Of a stretch of DNA of 64,000 nt, positions 26,901-35,508 are shown piece by piece. Position numbers and translations under genes: made by a program. Under the pieces are notes generated by a model, which was not told the origin of the DNA, made no database searches, and saw nothing but the letters and a program-made list of their open reading frames with translations. Each line of letters starts with the position of its first letter. The first letter of the stretch is position 1. The stretch is from Verrucomicrobiota bacterium (GTDB taxonomy: Bacteria > Verrucomicrobiota > Verrucomicrobiia > Opitutales > Opitutaceae): contig JAEWBF010000120.1 of NCBI GenBank assembly GCA_023391285.1, forward strand, positions 1-64,000. The letters run 5' to 3'.

Positions 26901-29825
26901 GTGGTGCAGACCGACGGCAAGATCGTCGCGGGTGGCCAGATCACGGCTGCTCAGAATGCTCCGAACAGCACCGCCACGACCGCGCGCGGCTACATCGCGC
27001 GCTTCAACAGCGATGGTTCGCTCGATACCGGATTCGACCCGCGCGCCAACGCGGCCGTGCAGCGCATCCTGCTTCTGCCGGACAACAAACTTCTCGTTTC
27101 GGGCGAGTTCACGACGTTCCGTCCAAATGGCGCCAGCGAGGCTACGAACCGCACGGCCATCGCTCGCATCAACGCCGACGGCACGATCGATGCGCTCAAC
27201 CTCAACCCCAATGGCCTCGTCATCTCGACGGCGCGTGACCCGGCCGGACGTTACATCATCACGGGCTCGTTCATCCAAATCGACGGCAAAGAGGCCTTCT
27301 ACATCGCTCGGTTCAACGCGGACTTCACGTTCGACAGCAGCTTCCGCCCGAATCCGAACGCGGCCGTCACGGCGGTCGGTTTCCAAGGGGACAAGATCTT
27401 GATCGGTGGCTCGTTCACGGCGCTGCAGCCGAATGCCACGACGCTCGATCCGACGCTCGCCACGCCGCGCAATTTCAGCGCGCGACTCAATGACGACGGC
27501 ACGATCGATGTGAGCTACAACCCCAATCTGAACGGCAATGTCCTCCGGTTGGTGGCGCATTCGAACGGATCGGTGCTGGTTCAGGGCAACTTCAACAGCA
27601 TCCAGCCGAACGGCTCGCTGCTGGTCGGCGGTTCCTTCACGCGCATCAACGGCCTTGCGGCTCGGAATCTTATCCTGCTGGGCGACGATGGTTCGGTGAG
27701 CTCCGGGTTTCGCCCGGAGCCGGACGGCCCGGTTTACGCGATGCTGCCGCTGCCCGACGGCCGGCTCGTCGTGGGCGGTTCTTTCGGAGCGATCAACGAC
27801 ACGACCCGGAATCGCGTGGCACGCTTCAACTCGAACCTCTCACTCGACACGAACTTCAATCCGAATGCCGGCGGCGGCGACGTGCACGCGCTCGCCTATC
27901 AGCCGGACGGGAAAGTGATCGTGGGTGGAAGCTTCACCTCGATCGGCGGCGGCAGCCGCAGCTATCTCGCGCGTTTGAACACCGACGGCACGCTCGATGC
28001 CTCTTTCAACCCCGGTGCGCCCGGCGCGGTGCGCCTGCTGGCGGTGCAAGCTGATGGACGCATTCTCTATACCGCAGACACGGGCAACGGCGCGAACAAG
28101 CTCGGCCGTCTGAACGCGGACGGCTCGGTCGACGGCAGCTTCAATCCGAATAACAACAATGCGGTGCTCACCGTGGCTCCGCAGGCCGACGGTCGAATCT
28201 ACGTCGGCGGCACCTTCACCTCGATCGGCGGCGGCGAACGGAGGTATTTCGCCATGCTCACCTCTTCCGGCTCGCTCGACGCCGCGACGCCGTCAAGCAG
28301 CACGGCTGGTCCGGATGGCGCCGTCACAGCGATGCTGATACAACCCGACGGCAAGGTCGTGATCGCGGGCCTCTTTAGCAAAGTGGATAATTTGGGACGC
28401 TTCAGTTTTGCGCGGTTGGGCGCGGCATCACCCGTCGTGCAGTCGTTCACCACCGACGCCAGCGGTTCGACGCTGACCTGGAGTCGCACAAGTGGGGGTC
28501 CTGTGCCTTACGGCGTGAATTTCGAGATTTCGACGGATGGGATCACGTGGACTTCGTTGGGTCAGGGAAGCCGCGTCGGGAGCACGAGCGAGTGGCGCGT
28601 GAGCGGGCTCAGTCTCGGCGGCGGCACGAACTATTATGTGCGGGCTCGCGCTCTCGTGGCTTCAACCCCCAACACCGGCAGCAGCCTGATCTCCGCTCGC
28701 ACGCACATTTACCGCGGCGCGGCTGGCGGCGGCGGCAACGGCCAACCCGTCATCACCAGCGCCACTGCGGTCAGCGGTGCGACGGGCAGCAACTTCTTCT
28801 ATGCGATCGCGGCGACCGGCCAGCCGACGAGCTACGCAGCGACCGGGTTGCCACCGGGTCTTTCGATCAACACGACGACGGGTGTGATTAGCGGGACGCC
28901 GACGCAAACCGGCACCTACACGATCACGATCTCGGCGACGAACGCTCTCGGCACCGGCACCGCAACGCTCACGCTGATTGTTTCCGTTCCCGGCGGCGGC
29001 GGATCGGGGCAGTGGCACCTGTTGAACATCGCGTGCCTGGCGAACGTCACCAGCTCCCGTCCGCTGATCGTCGGATTCGTCGTCAGCGGTCAAAACAAGA
29101 CCGTGCTCCTCCGCGGCGTGGGCCCGGGCCTGCAAAGCCAGAACGTCACCGGCTTCCTCACGCAGCCCCGTCTATCGCTCAATAAAAACGGCGTTCAACA
29201 GCTTCAGAATACGAAATGGGGCGGCGATCCTGCGCTGGCGCAGCTCTTCGCTCAACTCGGTGAGTTCCCGCTCGACGCGGCCAGCAACGACACGGCGGTG
29301 GCGCCGACGTTGAGCCCCGGCCCCTATACGGTCGTGATCGATCCGGCGGTCGCGAACGGAAGCGGTCAGGTGCTCGCGGAAGTTTACGACGCGGCGGGCG
29401 AATCCAGCACGCAGCAGTTCGCAGCGATGTCGGCGCGCGGTTATATCGAAGCTGGCGGCATGCTGACGGGCGGATTCTTCCTCAGCGGCGATCAGCCGCG
29501 GCGCGTGCTCATCCGTGGCGCCGGCCCGGTGCTCACGAAGGCCGGCGTGACGGACGCGCTGAGCGACACCGTCGTAAAGGTCTTCCGCGGTGGAAACATG
29601 ATCGCCGAAAACAACGATTGGGAATCGCCGATCGGCGAGCAGGCGGCGTCGGGAGCTCAGATCGCTGCGGCGGTCGCGGCAACCGGTCCGGCGGCGTTTG
29701 ATTCCGGCAGCAAGGACGCGGCCGTGCTCGTCACACTCGAGCCGGGCATCTACACCGCGCAAGTCACGGGTGCGAACACGGGATCCGCCGGCACGGTGTT
29801 GATCGAAATCTACGAAGTGCCCTGA
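23958..29825 (+). CDS. Giant delta-60 repeat surface protein
   Basis: The 1955-residue protein has a signal peptide ending SISPALFA and about 26 tandem delta-60 repeats of 50-60 residues (residues about 30-1490), each with the pattern VQPDGKILVGGSF ... RNRIARLNADGSLDTSF. Such repeats are predicted to form a very large beta-propeller or solenoid. After the array come a fibronectin-like stretch, a putative Ig (He_PIG-type) domain at about 1594-1680 (YAATGLPPGLSINTTTGVIS) and two related C-terminal domains of about 130 residues (LLRGVGPGL ... LSPGPYTVVID and LIRGAGPVL ... LEPGIYTAQVT) often seen at the ends of Verrucomicrobia surface proteins. Function unknown; adhesion or surface display is an inference. 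A terminator follows. Confidence 0.92.
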   Translation: MFIASAFRTALRFVCLASLVSISPALFAQGALSASDGFDPNVGGNVYAVAIQPDGKILIAGEFKRLQPNGGAVSNPNNIARLHPDGRLDGTFHGNVNGRINAMILQPDGRIVIGGSFTAVTNPGGAPVTRNRAARLNADGTLDTSFDPNLSGGPLEEVNALALDANGGILIGGAFTSAGGQPRNRIARFNADGSLDAGFDPNAGNVVLAIAVQSDGKILVGGGFTTIAGQTRNRIARLNANGSLDTSFNPNFNNRVLAIALQRDGKILVGGSFTTVQPPNAEEASARARFTRLNVDGTLDTNFVGQAGGDVYAIAVMPDGGVLVGGTFPSLGGVNIAYGARVHPNGQLDLSFLPGPNSNVYAFGVQSDGSVVLGGGFSALRGSGLSSVPRNHVARVSATGGLDTEFHPDVNGRVSTAVLQPDGQVLVGGTFTSVGGLTRDSLVRLGTNGNVDPSFRANVTGSVYSVLPLTGGKILIGGNFSFVNGIPRSNIARLNADGSLDTSVFNVQLSGPVLAMVAQSDGKVIVAGNFSAVRQTPGDPSISRSNLVRFNADGSIDDGWRAGANDVVNSLALQSDGKLVAAGNFTVVAGTGSNQSFSRNRLVRFNADGGVDTGFTAGTAGEIVRVVLQGDRVVVGGSFNGAAGTGATEFTARANIARFSASGELDLAFNPAINSTVHALAVQGNGLLIGGRFTSIIRGDVTVERNYAARLQDNGEVDTGFNLGLNVNPGHEVVGFAVSDAGILVAGSFRPSGTGALRRLARVTATGSIDPSFDADVNTAAGAQVNMLTMRPDGKIVAGGSFSGISGAASQNLARFNPDSTADANFAPNLDGPAYTVAELPGGGESIPVQASSFAWLESSGQLRSVSLPQGMGFGFVNAFLEQPDGKVLVGGELTISGSSYGLVRLNANGSLDSTFQLRMKPGVQAMALQSDGKIIVGGNFELGTDATPQTPEWRNLVRLNADGTVDTSFKQNVVGTVFTLVVQTDGKIVAGGQITAAQNAPNSTATTARGYIARFNSDGSLDTGFDPRANAAVQRILLLPDNKLLVSGEFTTFRPNGASEATNRTAIARINADGTIDALNLNPNGLVISTARDPAGRYIITGSFIQIDGKEAFYIARFNADFTFDSSFRPNPNAAVTAVGFQGDKILIGGSFTALQPNATTLDPTLATPRNFSARLNDDGTIDVSYNPNLNGNVLRLVAHSNGSVLVQGNFNSIQPNGSLLVGGSFTRINGLAARNLILLGDDGSVSSGFRPEPDGPVYAMLPLPDGRLVVGGSFGAINDTTRNRVARFNSNLSLDTNFNPNAGGGDVHALAYQPDGKVIVGGSFTSIGGGSRSYLARLNTDGTLDASFNPGAPGAVRLLAVQADGRILYTADTGNGANKLGRLNADGSVDGSFNPNNNNAVLTVAPQADGRIYVGGTFTSIGGGERRYFAMLTSSGSLDAATPSSSTAGPDGAVTAMLIQPDGKVVIAGLFSKVDNLGRFSFARLGAASPVVQSFTTDASGSTLTWSRTSGGPVPYGVNFEISTDGITWTSLGQGSRVGSTSEWRVSGLSLGGGTNYYVRARALVASTPNTGSSLISARTHIYRGAAGGGGNGQPVITSATAVSGATGSNFFYAIAATGQPTSYAATGLPPGLSINTTTGVISGTPTQTGTYTITISATNALGTGTATLTLIVSVPGGGGSGQWHLLNIACLANVTSSRPLIVGFVVSGQNKTVLLRGVGPGLQSQNVTGFLTQPRLSLNKNGVQQLQNTKWGGDPALAQLFAQLGEFPLDAASNDTAVAPTLSPGPYTVVIDPAVANGSGQVLAEVYDAAGESSTQQFAAMSARGYIEAGGMLTGGFFLSGDQPRRVLIRGAGPVLTKAGVTDALSDTVVKVFRGGNMIAENNDWESPIGEQAASGAQIAAAVAATGPAAFDSGSKDAAVLVTLEPGIYTAQVTGANTGSAGTVLIEIYEVP

Positions 29826-29853
29826 GCGGGAGGCCAGACAAGTGAAGTGATTC

Positions 29854-29883
29854 AAGCCCGACCTCGTGTCGGGCTTTTTGTTT
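29854..29883 (+). terminator. Rho-independent terminator of the delta-60 repeat gene
   Basis: A 9-bp perfect stem AAGCCCGAC / GTCGGGCTT with loop CTCGT runs into TTTTTGTTT. It lies 28 bp after the stop codon and shows that the next gene cannot start as early as the longest open frame would allow. Confidence 0.9.
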
Positions 29884-29964
29884 GATGTCGCGCGAGCTCG
29901 CCCGATGAAACGTGTTCTTTCGCATTGCCGCGAACCGGCAGCTGCGAAAGCTGCGCACCGACGC

Positions 29965-31035
29965 ATGTCCACGCTGCCGACGCTTGTTCACCTCGATGCG
30001 CCGCGCGAAATTCCGCTCGCGGCGCCGTTCCGAATTCGAGGTTGGATCGCGAGCGAAAAGCCCGTTCGCGGAGTGTCGGCGGGAGCGAGCGCTCTCGCAC
30101 TGGAGCCGAGGGCCGACGTTCGCGCGGCGAAGCCGGATTACCCGTATGTCAGTGGTTTCAGCGGCGTCGTGGATCAAACCGGTCTCAACGGCGAAATCGT
30201 GCGGCTCGCGTGCGACCTCGGCGACGGAGCTCCGTTCGTCTGGGAGCAGCGGCTCGCGCCGGTGTCGCTGCCGCCGAATAAAGCGCGTCGGCTTGCGCGA
30301 ATCCGGTCTCGTTTGCTTCCGGAGCGGACGTTCACGGAAACCGCCTTTCATTTCAATTTCCTCACGCTCGAACAGCGCGCGGCTTTCGCCATCGACACGT
30401 CGGCTGCGATCTCATCGCACGACTATGGACCTGCGGTGCTCGAGCTGATCGAGCGTCATCGTGATGGGCTCGTCCTGGACGCAGGCGCGGGGCTGCGGCG
30501 GGACGATCGTCCGAACGTGGTAACGCTGGAGATTTTCCCGTTTCCCAGCACGGACGTCCTCGCGGTGAATGAATCGTTGCCGTTTCTCGACAATACCTTC
30601 GACGCGACGATTTCGTGCGCGGTGCTGGAGCACGTGAAGGATCCGTTCGCCGCGGCGCGGGAACTCGTGCGTGTAACCAAACCCGGTGGGACGATCTATG
30701 CCGATGTGCCCTTCCTGCAGCCGTATCACGGGTATCCGTCGCATTACTACAACATGACGTCACAGGGCCTCGCGAATTTGTTCGCCGAGAGCTGCCGCAT
30801 CGAACGCACCGCCGTGCCGGTGTATGGGCGTCCGATCTGGTCGTTGACCTGGTTTCTCAACAGCTACCTCGAGGGCTTGCCGCCGGAAGCGCGAGAGCGG
30901 TTTCGCAACCTGCGAGTCGCCGATCTGCTGGCGCGTCCTGAGATTTACGATACCGAAGACTTTGTGCGGGCACTGCCCGAGGAGAAGAATTTCGAACTGG
31001 CGAGCGTGACTTCCGTTTGGGCGGTGAAGAAGTAG
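29965..31035 (+). CDS. SAM-dependent methyltransferase (class I, type 11-like)
   Basis: The 356-residue protein has an N-terminal beta-rich segment of about 120 residues (PLAAPFRIRGWIASEKPVRG) and a C-terminal methyltransferase fold with motif I VLDAGAGLRRDD (shorter than the usual glycine loop), the acidic strand-2 end VVTLEIFPFPSTDV, motif DATISCAVLEHVKDP and LVRVTKPGGTIYADVP. The N-terminal fold resembles small domains attached to glycosyltransferases and methyltransferases in this group, so a sugar or glycan substrate is possible. I chose the ATG at 29965 because an earlier start would overlap the terminator hairpin of the upstream gene; the ATG at 29905 is an alternative. Confidence 0.8.
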   Translation: MSTLPTLVHLDAPREIPLAAPFRIRGWIASEKPVRGVSAGASALALEPRADVRAAKPDYPYVSGFSGVVDQTGLNGEIVRLACDLGDGAPFVWEQRLAPVSLPPNKARRLARIRSRLLPERTFTETAFHFNFLTLEQRAAFAIDTSAAISSHDYGPAVLELIERHRDGLVLDAGAGLRRDDRPNVVTLEIFPFPSTDVLAVNESLPFLDNTFDATISCAVLEHVKDPFAAARELVRVTKPGGTIYADVPFLQPYHGYPSHYYNMTSQGLANLFAESCRIERTAVPVYGRPIWSLTWFLNSYLEGLPPEARERFRNLRVADLLARPEIYDTEDFVRALPEEKNFELASVTSVWAVKK

Positions 31036-31072
31036 CGCGCTTCAGCCCGCGCTGGTCAGGCGAAGCGCATCA

Positions 31073-32593
31073 TCACCAGTCGTCGCTCCGAAACGGTTCC
31101 GCGGGCAGGCCGGCGCCATTGTAGAGGTTGGCCGCCGGGGCGTTTGTCCAGGCGTAGCGGACCGCAATGGGCGCAGGGACTTGGGGTGAAGTGACGATGA
31201 GTGTGTCGCGTTCGATGCGACCGGACGCGGGATGAAAAACTTTGTCGGCGCCCGCGAGTTCCAGCGCTTGCACGGGCCGCTGCTGCGCGATGAGACCTGT
31301 CGCGGCATGCGTGAAACGCACGCGCATCGCTCCGTTTTCGCGGGTCGCTCCCACGAACATCGGTCCGGACGTGTCGCCGGGCAGATCGTGGATCTCCGTC
31401 TTGGCGATCAGTGCGAGTCGGCGGCCCACTTCCATTTTGGTGCGCGGATGAAGATCGTCGGGATCGCCGATGTCGATCGTCACGGCCATCGCGGTGCGCG
31501 GCAATTCGAGCGCTTTGGTTTGTGCTTCGCGGAGGCGCGCCCATTGGCGGCCCTGAGGATTGCGATCGGCGAAATTCGGGATCTGAACGAAGTAGAAAGG
31601 AAGCGTGTCGTCGCCCCAGTTCGATCGCCACGCGCGGATCATCGCGGGGAAGAGCTCCTCGTATTCGTTCGGGCGTTCGACGTTTGACTCGCCTTGATAC
31701 CAGAGGAATCCCCGCAGCGCGAACGGCTGCAGCGGTGCGATCATGCCGTTGAAGAGATTTCCTGGCCGCTCGGAAGATTCGTCGGTGGCGGGCGGACGCG
31801 GCCAGGGCAGGGGGTTCTCGGTTTTCGTTGCGGTGGCGTGCGCCTGCGCTTTCTGCCACGCGTCCAAGTCGGCCGGATAGCGTGCGATGCGCTCAGGCGT
31901 CCATTGATTCTTTTGTGCCTGCCAGCGTTCGTCGATCACGGGGCCAAGGGTGGTTGCGTGGCGCGAGCGGTCGCTCATCCAGGCCTCGATTGGCGTGCCG
32001 CCCCATGAACTGTTCACGATCCCGACGGGCACGCGCAGTCGACGGTGGAGTTCGCGCGCGAAGAAATAACCCACCGCGCTGAAATGAGGGACCGTTGAGG
32101 GGCTCGCTTTTTGCCAGCCACTCGTCCTCACGGTGTCCGCGGGGCGATCGGCGGTGGTGCGTTCGATTTTTAGATGACGGACGAGCGGCAGGTCGACGGC
32201 GGCGATCTTCTGTTCGTGAGGTTGAATATTCGAGATCGTCCACTCCATGTTCGACTGTCCCGACGCGAGCCAGACTTCGCCGACCACGACATCGCGGAGC
32301 ACGACACTCTCCTTTGCCGCGGCGACGACGATTTCGTGCGGATCGCTGCTCGCTGGAACAGCGTCGAGGTAAACAATCCAGCGTCCGGCTGCGTCCGCGG
32401 TCGTGCGCACTGTTTGATCCTGAAACGTCACCACGAGGTTTTGCCGAGGTTCGGCCCGACCCCAGATGGGAATGGGTCTCTCGCGTTGCAGCACGACACC
32501 ATCGGTGAACGGCGGCGCGAGCACGATTTCGGCTCGCGTCGCCTGGAGCGCTGCCACGCAGACGCTAAACGTCAGGATCGGGAGAAGTCTCAT
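31073..32593 (-). CDS. Exported sialate O-acetylesterase-like SGNH hydrolase
   Basis: The 506-residue protein has a signal peptide (RLLPILTFSVCVAALQATRA), an N-terminal beta-domain (LAPPFTDGVVLQRERPIPIW), and the SGNH block I motif GEVWLASGQSNMEW with the nucleophile Ser at about residue 104. Further blocks are VNSSWGGTPIEAW, the FLWYQGESNVERPNEYEEL segment and the C-terminal DPDDLHPRTK with the catalytic Asp/His. These enzymes remove O-acetyl groups from sialic acids or from plant polysaccharides such as xylan and pectin. It starts inside the last 29 bp of uvrC on the same strand, so it may be read from the uvrC transcript. The ATG at 32593 gives the best signal peptide. Confidence 0.88.
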   Translation of the reverse strand: MRLLPILTFSVCVAALQATRAEIVLAPPFTDGVVLQRERPIPIWGRAEPRQNLVVTFQDQTVRTTADAAGRWIVYLDAVPASSDPHEIVVAAAKESVVLRDVVVGEVWLASGQSNMEWTISNIQPHEQKIAAVDLPLVRHLKIERTTADRPADTVRTSGWQKASPSTVPHFSAVGYFFARELHRRLRVPVGIVNSSWGGTPIEAWMSDRSRHATTLGPVIDERWQAQKNQWTPERIARYPADLDAWQKAQAHATATKTENPLPWPRPPATDESSERPGNLFNGMIAPLQPFALRGFLWYQGESNVERPNEYEELFPAMIRAWRSNWGDDTLPFYFVQIPNFADRNPQGRQWARLREAQTKALELPRTAMAVTIDIGDPDDLHPRTKMEVGRRLALIAKTEIHDLPGDTSGPMFVGATRENGAMRVRFTHAATGLIAQQRPVQALELAGADKVFHPASGRIERDTLIVTSPQVPAPIAVRYAWTNAPAANLYNGAGLPAEPFRSDDW

Positions 32594-34100
32594 CGTTCGC
32601 GGGAGCATTTGCCGCAACTGGCTCGGGTTTCCGAGCTAGAAACGCGTGGAGCTCCGCGGCGAGTTTCGGACCGAATCCTTCCACCTCTCCGATGTCTTCC
32701 GACGACGCGGCGCGCAGCCGGTCGATGCTGCCGAAGTGAGCCATCAACGCGGCGCGGCGCACGGGACCGAGACCGTCGAAATCGTCGAGCACGCTCTCGC
32801 GAATCTTCTTCGAGCGCAGCACGGCGTTGTAGGTATTGGCGAAACGGTGGGCTTCGTCGCGCACGCGCTGCAGCAGCTGCAGGCCCGGATGGTTGAGCGG
32901 GAGGTTGAGCGGCGCGCGTTCGTCGGGGAAGAAGATCGTCTCGTGTTTTTTGGCGAGGCCGATGATCGGCGGTGGCATCGCGTCGAGGCCGACGAAAGCT
33001 TTCAGGGCGGCGCCGATCTGGCCGCGGCCGCCATCGATGACGACGAGATCGGGGAAGAGCTTGCCCTCTTCGGCGAGACGTCGGTAGCGGCGCCCGACGA
33101 CTTCTTCCATCGCGCGGAAATCGTCGTTGCCGATGAAGCTTTTGATTTGGAAGCGTCGATAGTTGTTTCTGTCGGGCCGCCCGTTGGCGAAGTGCACCAT
33201 CGAGGCGACGACGAAGGTCCCGGAAATATGTGAGATATCGAAGCACTCGATCGTGCGCGGCGGGCTTCGCAGCCCGAGCGCCTCGCCGAGCGTGCGCAGT
33301 GCTTCCTCATCGACGCCGGGACGCGTGGGATCGAGCCGCTCGAAGCGGCGCGTTTTGCGCAATGTTTCCTCGAGCGCGAACACGATGTCGCGGAGCTCGG
33401 CCGCTTTTTCGAAATGCTGGCCGGCGGCCGCCTGCATCATTTCAGCGCGGAGGGTTTCGAGCCATTCACGCGATTTTCCCTCGAGGAATGCGGCGGCGTC
33501 TTCGACGCGGCGGCGATACGCTTCGGTTGTGACGACGCTCAGGCCGCCATATATTTCTTGGCGAACGTCGTCGTAGAGCCGCCAGGTGCCGTCCGGAAGT
33601 TTCTCCGGCGTTCCGTCGCCGAGGAGGATGCCGAACTGGCGACGCATCTGCGCGAGCGTTTTTCGCAACAATCCGCTGTGTGCGAATGGACCGAAGTAGC
33701 GCGAACGATCGTCCTTTTTGATGCGGGTGAGGCGAAAGCGCGGCAGCTCCTCGTGCAGATCGAGACGCACGAGCAGGAAGCGCTTGTCGTCGGTGAAGTC
33801 GGTATTGTAGCGGGGTCGCCACTGCTTGATGAGCTTGCCCTCGAGCAGCAGGGCTTCGGGTTCGGACTTCACCTCGATGGTGTCGAAGTCGGCGATCAAA
33901 GGAATGAGCGCGCGAATCTTCGGCTGCATGATGAGTCGCGCGCGACCTTGCTGAAAATAGGATGAAACGCGTTTCTTCAGGCTGCGGGCCTTCCCCACGT
34001 AAATGATTCTTCCGAGCCGATCTTTCATCAGATACACCCCTGGCTTGTCCGGCAGGTGCCGGACCTTCTCCTTGAGATTTGCCGGGTCGCTCGCTGGCAT
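32565..34100 (-). CDS. uvrC: Excinuclease ABC subunit C
   Basis: The 511-residue protein is the dual-incision nuclease of nucleotide excision repair. It has the GIY-YIG domain (GVYLMKDRLGRIIYVGKARS, with the downstream Glu in EALLLEGKLIKQ), the UVR UvrB-binding motif near residue 225 (HFEKAAELRDIVFALEE), the RNase H-like 3-prime/5-prime nuclease core with FDISHISG, VVIDGGRGQ and DEAHRFA carrying the Asp-Asp-His residues, and a helix-hairpin-helix end (GLGPVRRAALMAHFG). It is about 100 residues shorter than E. coli UvrC, mainly in the linkers, but all catalytic elements are there. It shares a short divergent start region with cinA. Confidence 0.96.
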   Translation of the reverse strand: MPASDPANLKEKVRHLPDKPGVYLMKDRLGRIIYVGKARSLKKRVSSYFQQGRARLIMQPKIRALIPLIADFDTIEVKSEPEALLLEGKLIKQWRPRYNTDFTDDKRFLLVRLDLHEELPRFRLTRIKKDDRSRYFGPFAHSGLLRKTLAQMRRQFGILLGDGTPEKLPDGTWRLYDDVRQEIYGGLSVVTTEAYRRRVEDAAAFLEGKSREWLETLRAEMMQAAAGQHFEKAAELRDIVFALEETLRKTRRFERLDPTRPGVDEEALRTLGEALGLRSPPRTIECFDISHISGTFVVASMVHFANGRPDRNNYRRFQIKSFIGNDDFRAMEEVVGRRYRRLAEEGKLFPDLVVIDGGRGQIGAALKAFVGLDAMPPPIIGLAKKHETIFFPDERAPLNLPLNHPGLQLLQRVRDEAHRFANTYNAVLRSKKIRESVLDDFDGLGPVRRAALMAHFGSIDRLRAASSEDIGEVEGFGPKLAAELHAFLARKPEPVAANAPANDETSPDPDV

Positions 34101-34136
34101 TTTCTCAGATTCCGCCTAATCTCCGCCCTCGCAAGT

Positions 34137-35468
34137 ATGGTTTCATCTGTCCACGCCGGCCCCCTGTCAAAGCCTGTGAAACAGGTGCACTACGAATTGC
34201 TGACGCTGGGCGACGAGTTGTTGCTGGGGCTGGCGACGAATACGCACCTGACGTTCATCGGGCAGCAGCTTGGGCGACGGGGTGTGACGCTGGCGCGCAA
34301 CGTGACGATCACCGACGACGCCGACGCGATTGCGCGGCAGTTTCGCGAAAGCTGGGCGCGGTCGGACGTGTTGATCACGACGGGCGGCCTGGGTCCGACC
34401 TGCGACGATCGCACGCGCGAGGTGCTCGCGGCGGTTCTGGGGCAAAAATTGATTTTCGACGCGGAGATCGAGCGCACGATAACGGATCGCTTTGCGGCGT
34501 TCGGTCGGAAAATGCCGCCGAACAATCTCAAGCAAGCGTATCGGTTCGAGGGGAGCGAGGTGTTGCCCAACCCGAATGGCACCGCGCCGGGTTTGTGGGT
34601 GGAGCAAGACGGTCGCGTGCTCTGCATGTTGCCTGGTCCGCCGAATGAAATGCATCCGATGTTCATCGATCAGGTGCTGCCGCGGCTCGCGACGCGCGGG
34701 CTGCTGCTTGACCGCGAGGCTTACGTGCAGATTCGCACGGCGGGAGTGGGTGAGTCGGCGCTGGAGACCAAGCTGCAGCCTATCTTCGATCGTTACGGCG
34801 AAGCGTTGAATGTGTCGTTTTGCGCGCATCAAGGAACCGTCGACTGCCGCGTGAGCTCGTCGAGCGGCGCCTTGTCGGCCGCGCAGCTGGAAGTCGCGGC
34901 GCGGGAATGCGGCAAGCTCCTGGGCGAAGATCTGGCCTGCTACGGTCACGATTCGCTGGCGAAGATCGTGAGCGACCTTCTGCGCACGCAGGAAAAACGA
35001 CTCGCGGTGGCGGAGACCGGGACGGGCGGTCTGCTGGCGAACGCGCTGAACGAGATCGGCGGCGCGTGCAAATTCTTCGCTGGCGGCGTCGTCTGCTGCT
35101 CCAACGACGCGCGTATGCAACTTTTGGATATACCCGAATGTCTGCTGCTCCAGCATGGCGCGGTGAGTGCGGAGTGCGCCGTGGCGATGGCCACGGGCGC
35201 CGCGGAGACGCTGGGTGCGGACTACGGCCTCGCGGTGACGGGGTTCGGCGGCGAGACAAGCGGCGCGGGCGGGAACCGCGTCGGCACGATTTATATCGCG
35301 CTGCACGCACCGCATGGCGTGTGGTCAAAAAAGCTGAGTTATCCGGGGCCGCGGGCGACGGTGAAGATTCGGGCGGTGAGCGCGGCGCTCGACTGGCTGC
35401 GGCGTGAACTGCTCCGCGTGGCGAATGGGGCGGTGGCTCCGGTGCGCCGCACGGGAGTGATGCAGTAA
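34137..35468 (+). CDS. cinA: CinA family protein with altered nicotinamide-nucleotide amidase motif
   Basis: The 443-residue protein has the N-terminal MoCF/COG1058 domain (LLTLGDELLLGLATNTHLTF, DVLITTGGLGPTCDDRTREV) and the C-terminal CinA/PncC domain (VGTIYIALHAP near the end). COG1058 domains can hydrolyse ADP-ribose and PncC domains deamidate nicotinamide mononucleotide. In the C-terminal domain the normally invariant AESCTGG reads AETGTGG at about residue 291, the usual GGVVAYSN reads GGVVCCSN, and the GIAGP-type turn reads GFGGETSGAGG, so the catalytic Ser and Tyr of the deamidase are replaced. The ATG at 34137 is used; the first strand follows after about 18 residues. Confidence 0.9.
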   Translation: MVSSVHAGPLSKPVKQVHYELLTLGDELLLGLATNTHLTFIGQQLGRRGVTLARNVTITDDADAIARQFRESWARSDVLITTGGLGPTCDDRTREVLAAVLGQKLIFDAEIERTITDRFAAFGRKMPPNNLKQAYRFEGSEVLPNPNGTAPGLWVEQDGRVLCMLPGPPNEMHPMFIDQVLPRLATRGLLLDREAYVQIRTAGVGESALETKLQPIFDRYGEALNVSFCAHQGTVDCRVSSSSGALSAAQLEVAARECGKLLGEDLACYGHDSLAKIVSDLLRTQEKRLAVAETGTGGLLANALNEIGGACKFFAGGVVCCSNDARMQLLDIPECLLLQHGAVSAECAVAMATGAAETLGADYGLAVTGFGGETSGAGGNRVGTIYIALHAPHGVWSKKLSYPGPRATVKIRAVSAALDWLRRELLRVANGAVAPVRRTGVMQ

Positions 35469-35508
35469 TAGCGGCTCGTTGTCGTGGCGCTGAGAGTTTC
35501 GCGACCGC

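Noticed and set aside
23958..29825. Regularly spaced similar DNA units, at first sight a tandem DNA repeat or CRISPR-like array
   Set aside because: The period is 150-200 bp and the units are coding and degenerate; they are delta-60 protein repeats in one open frame, with no short identical repeats and spacers.
29866..29964. An earlier start of the methyltransferase gene
   Set aside because: It would begin inside the terminator hairpin of the upstream gene and adds a low-quality N-terminus.
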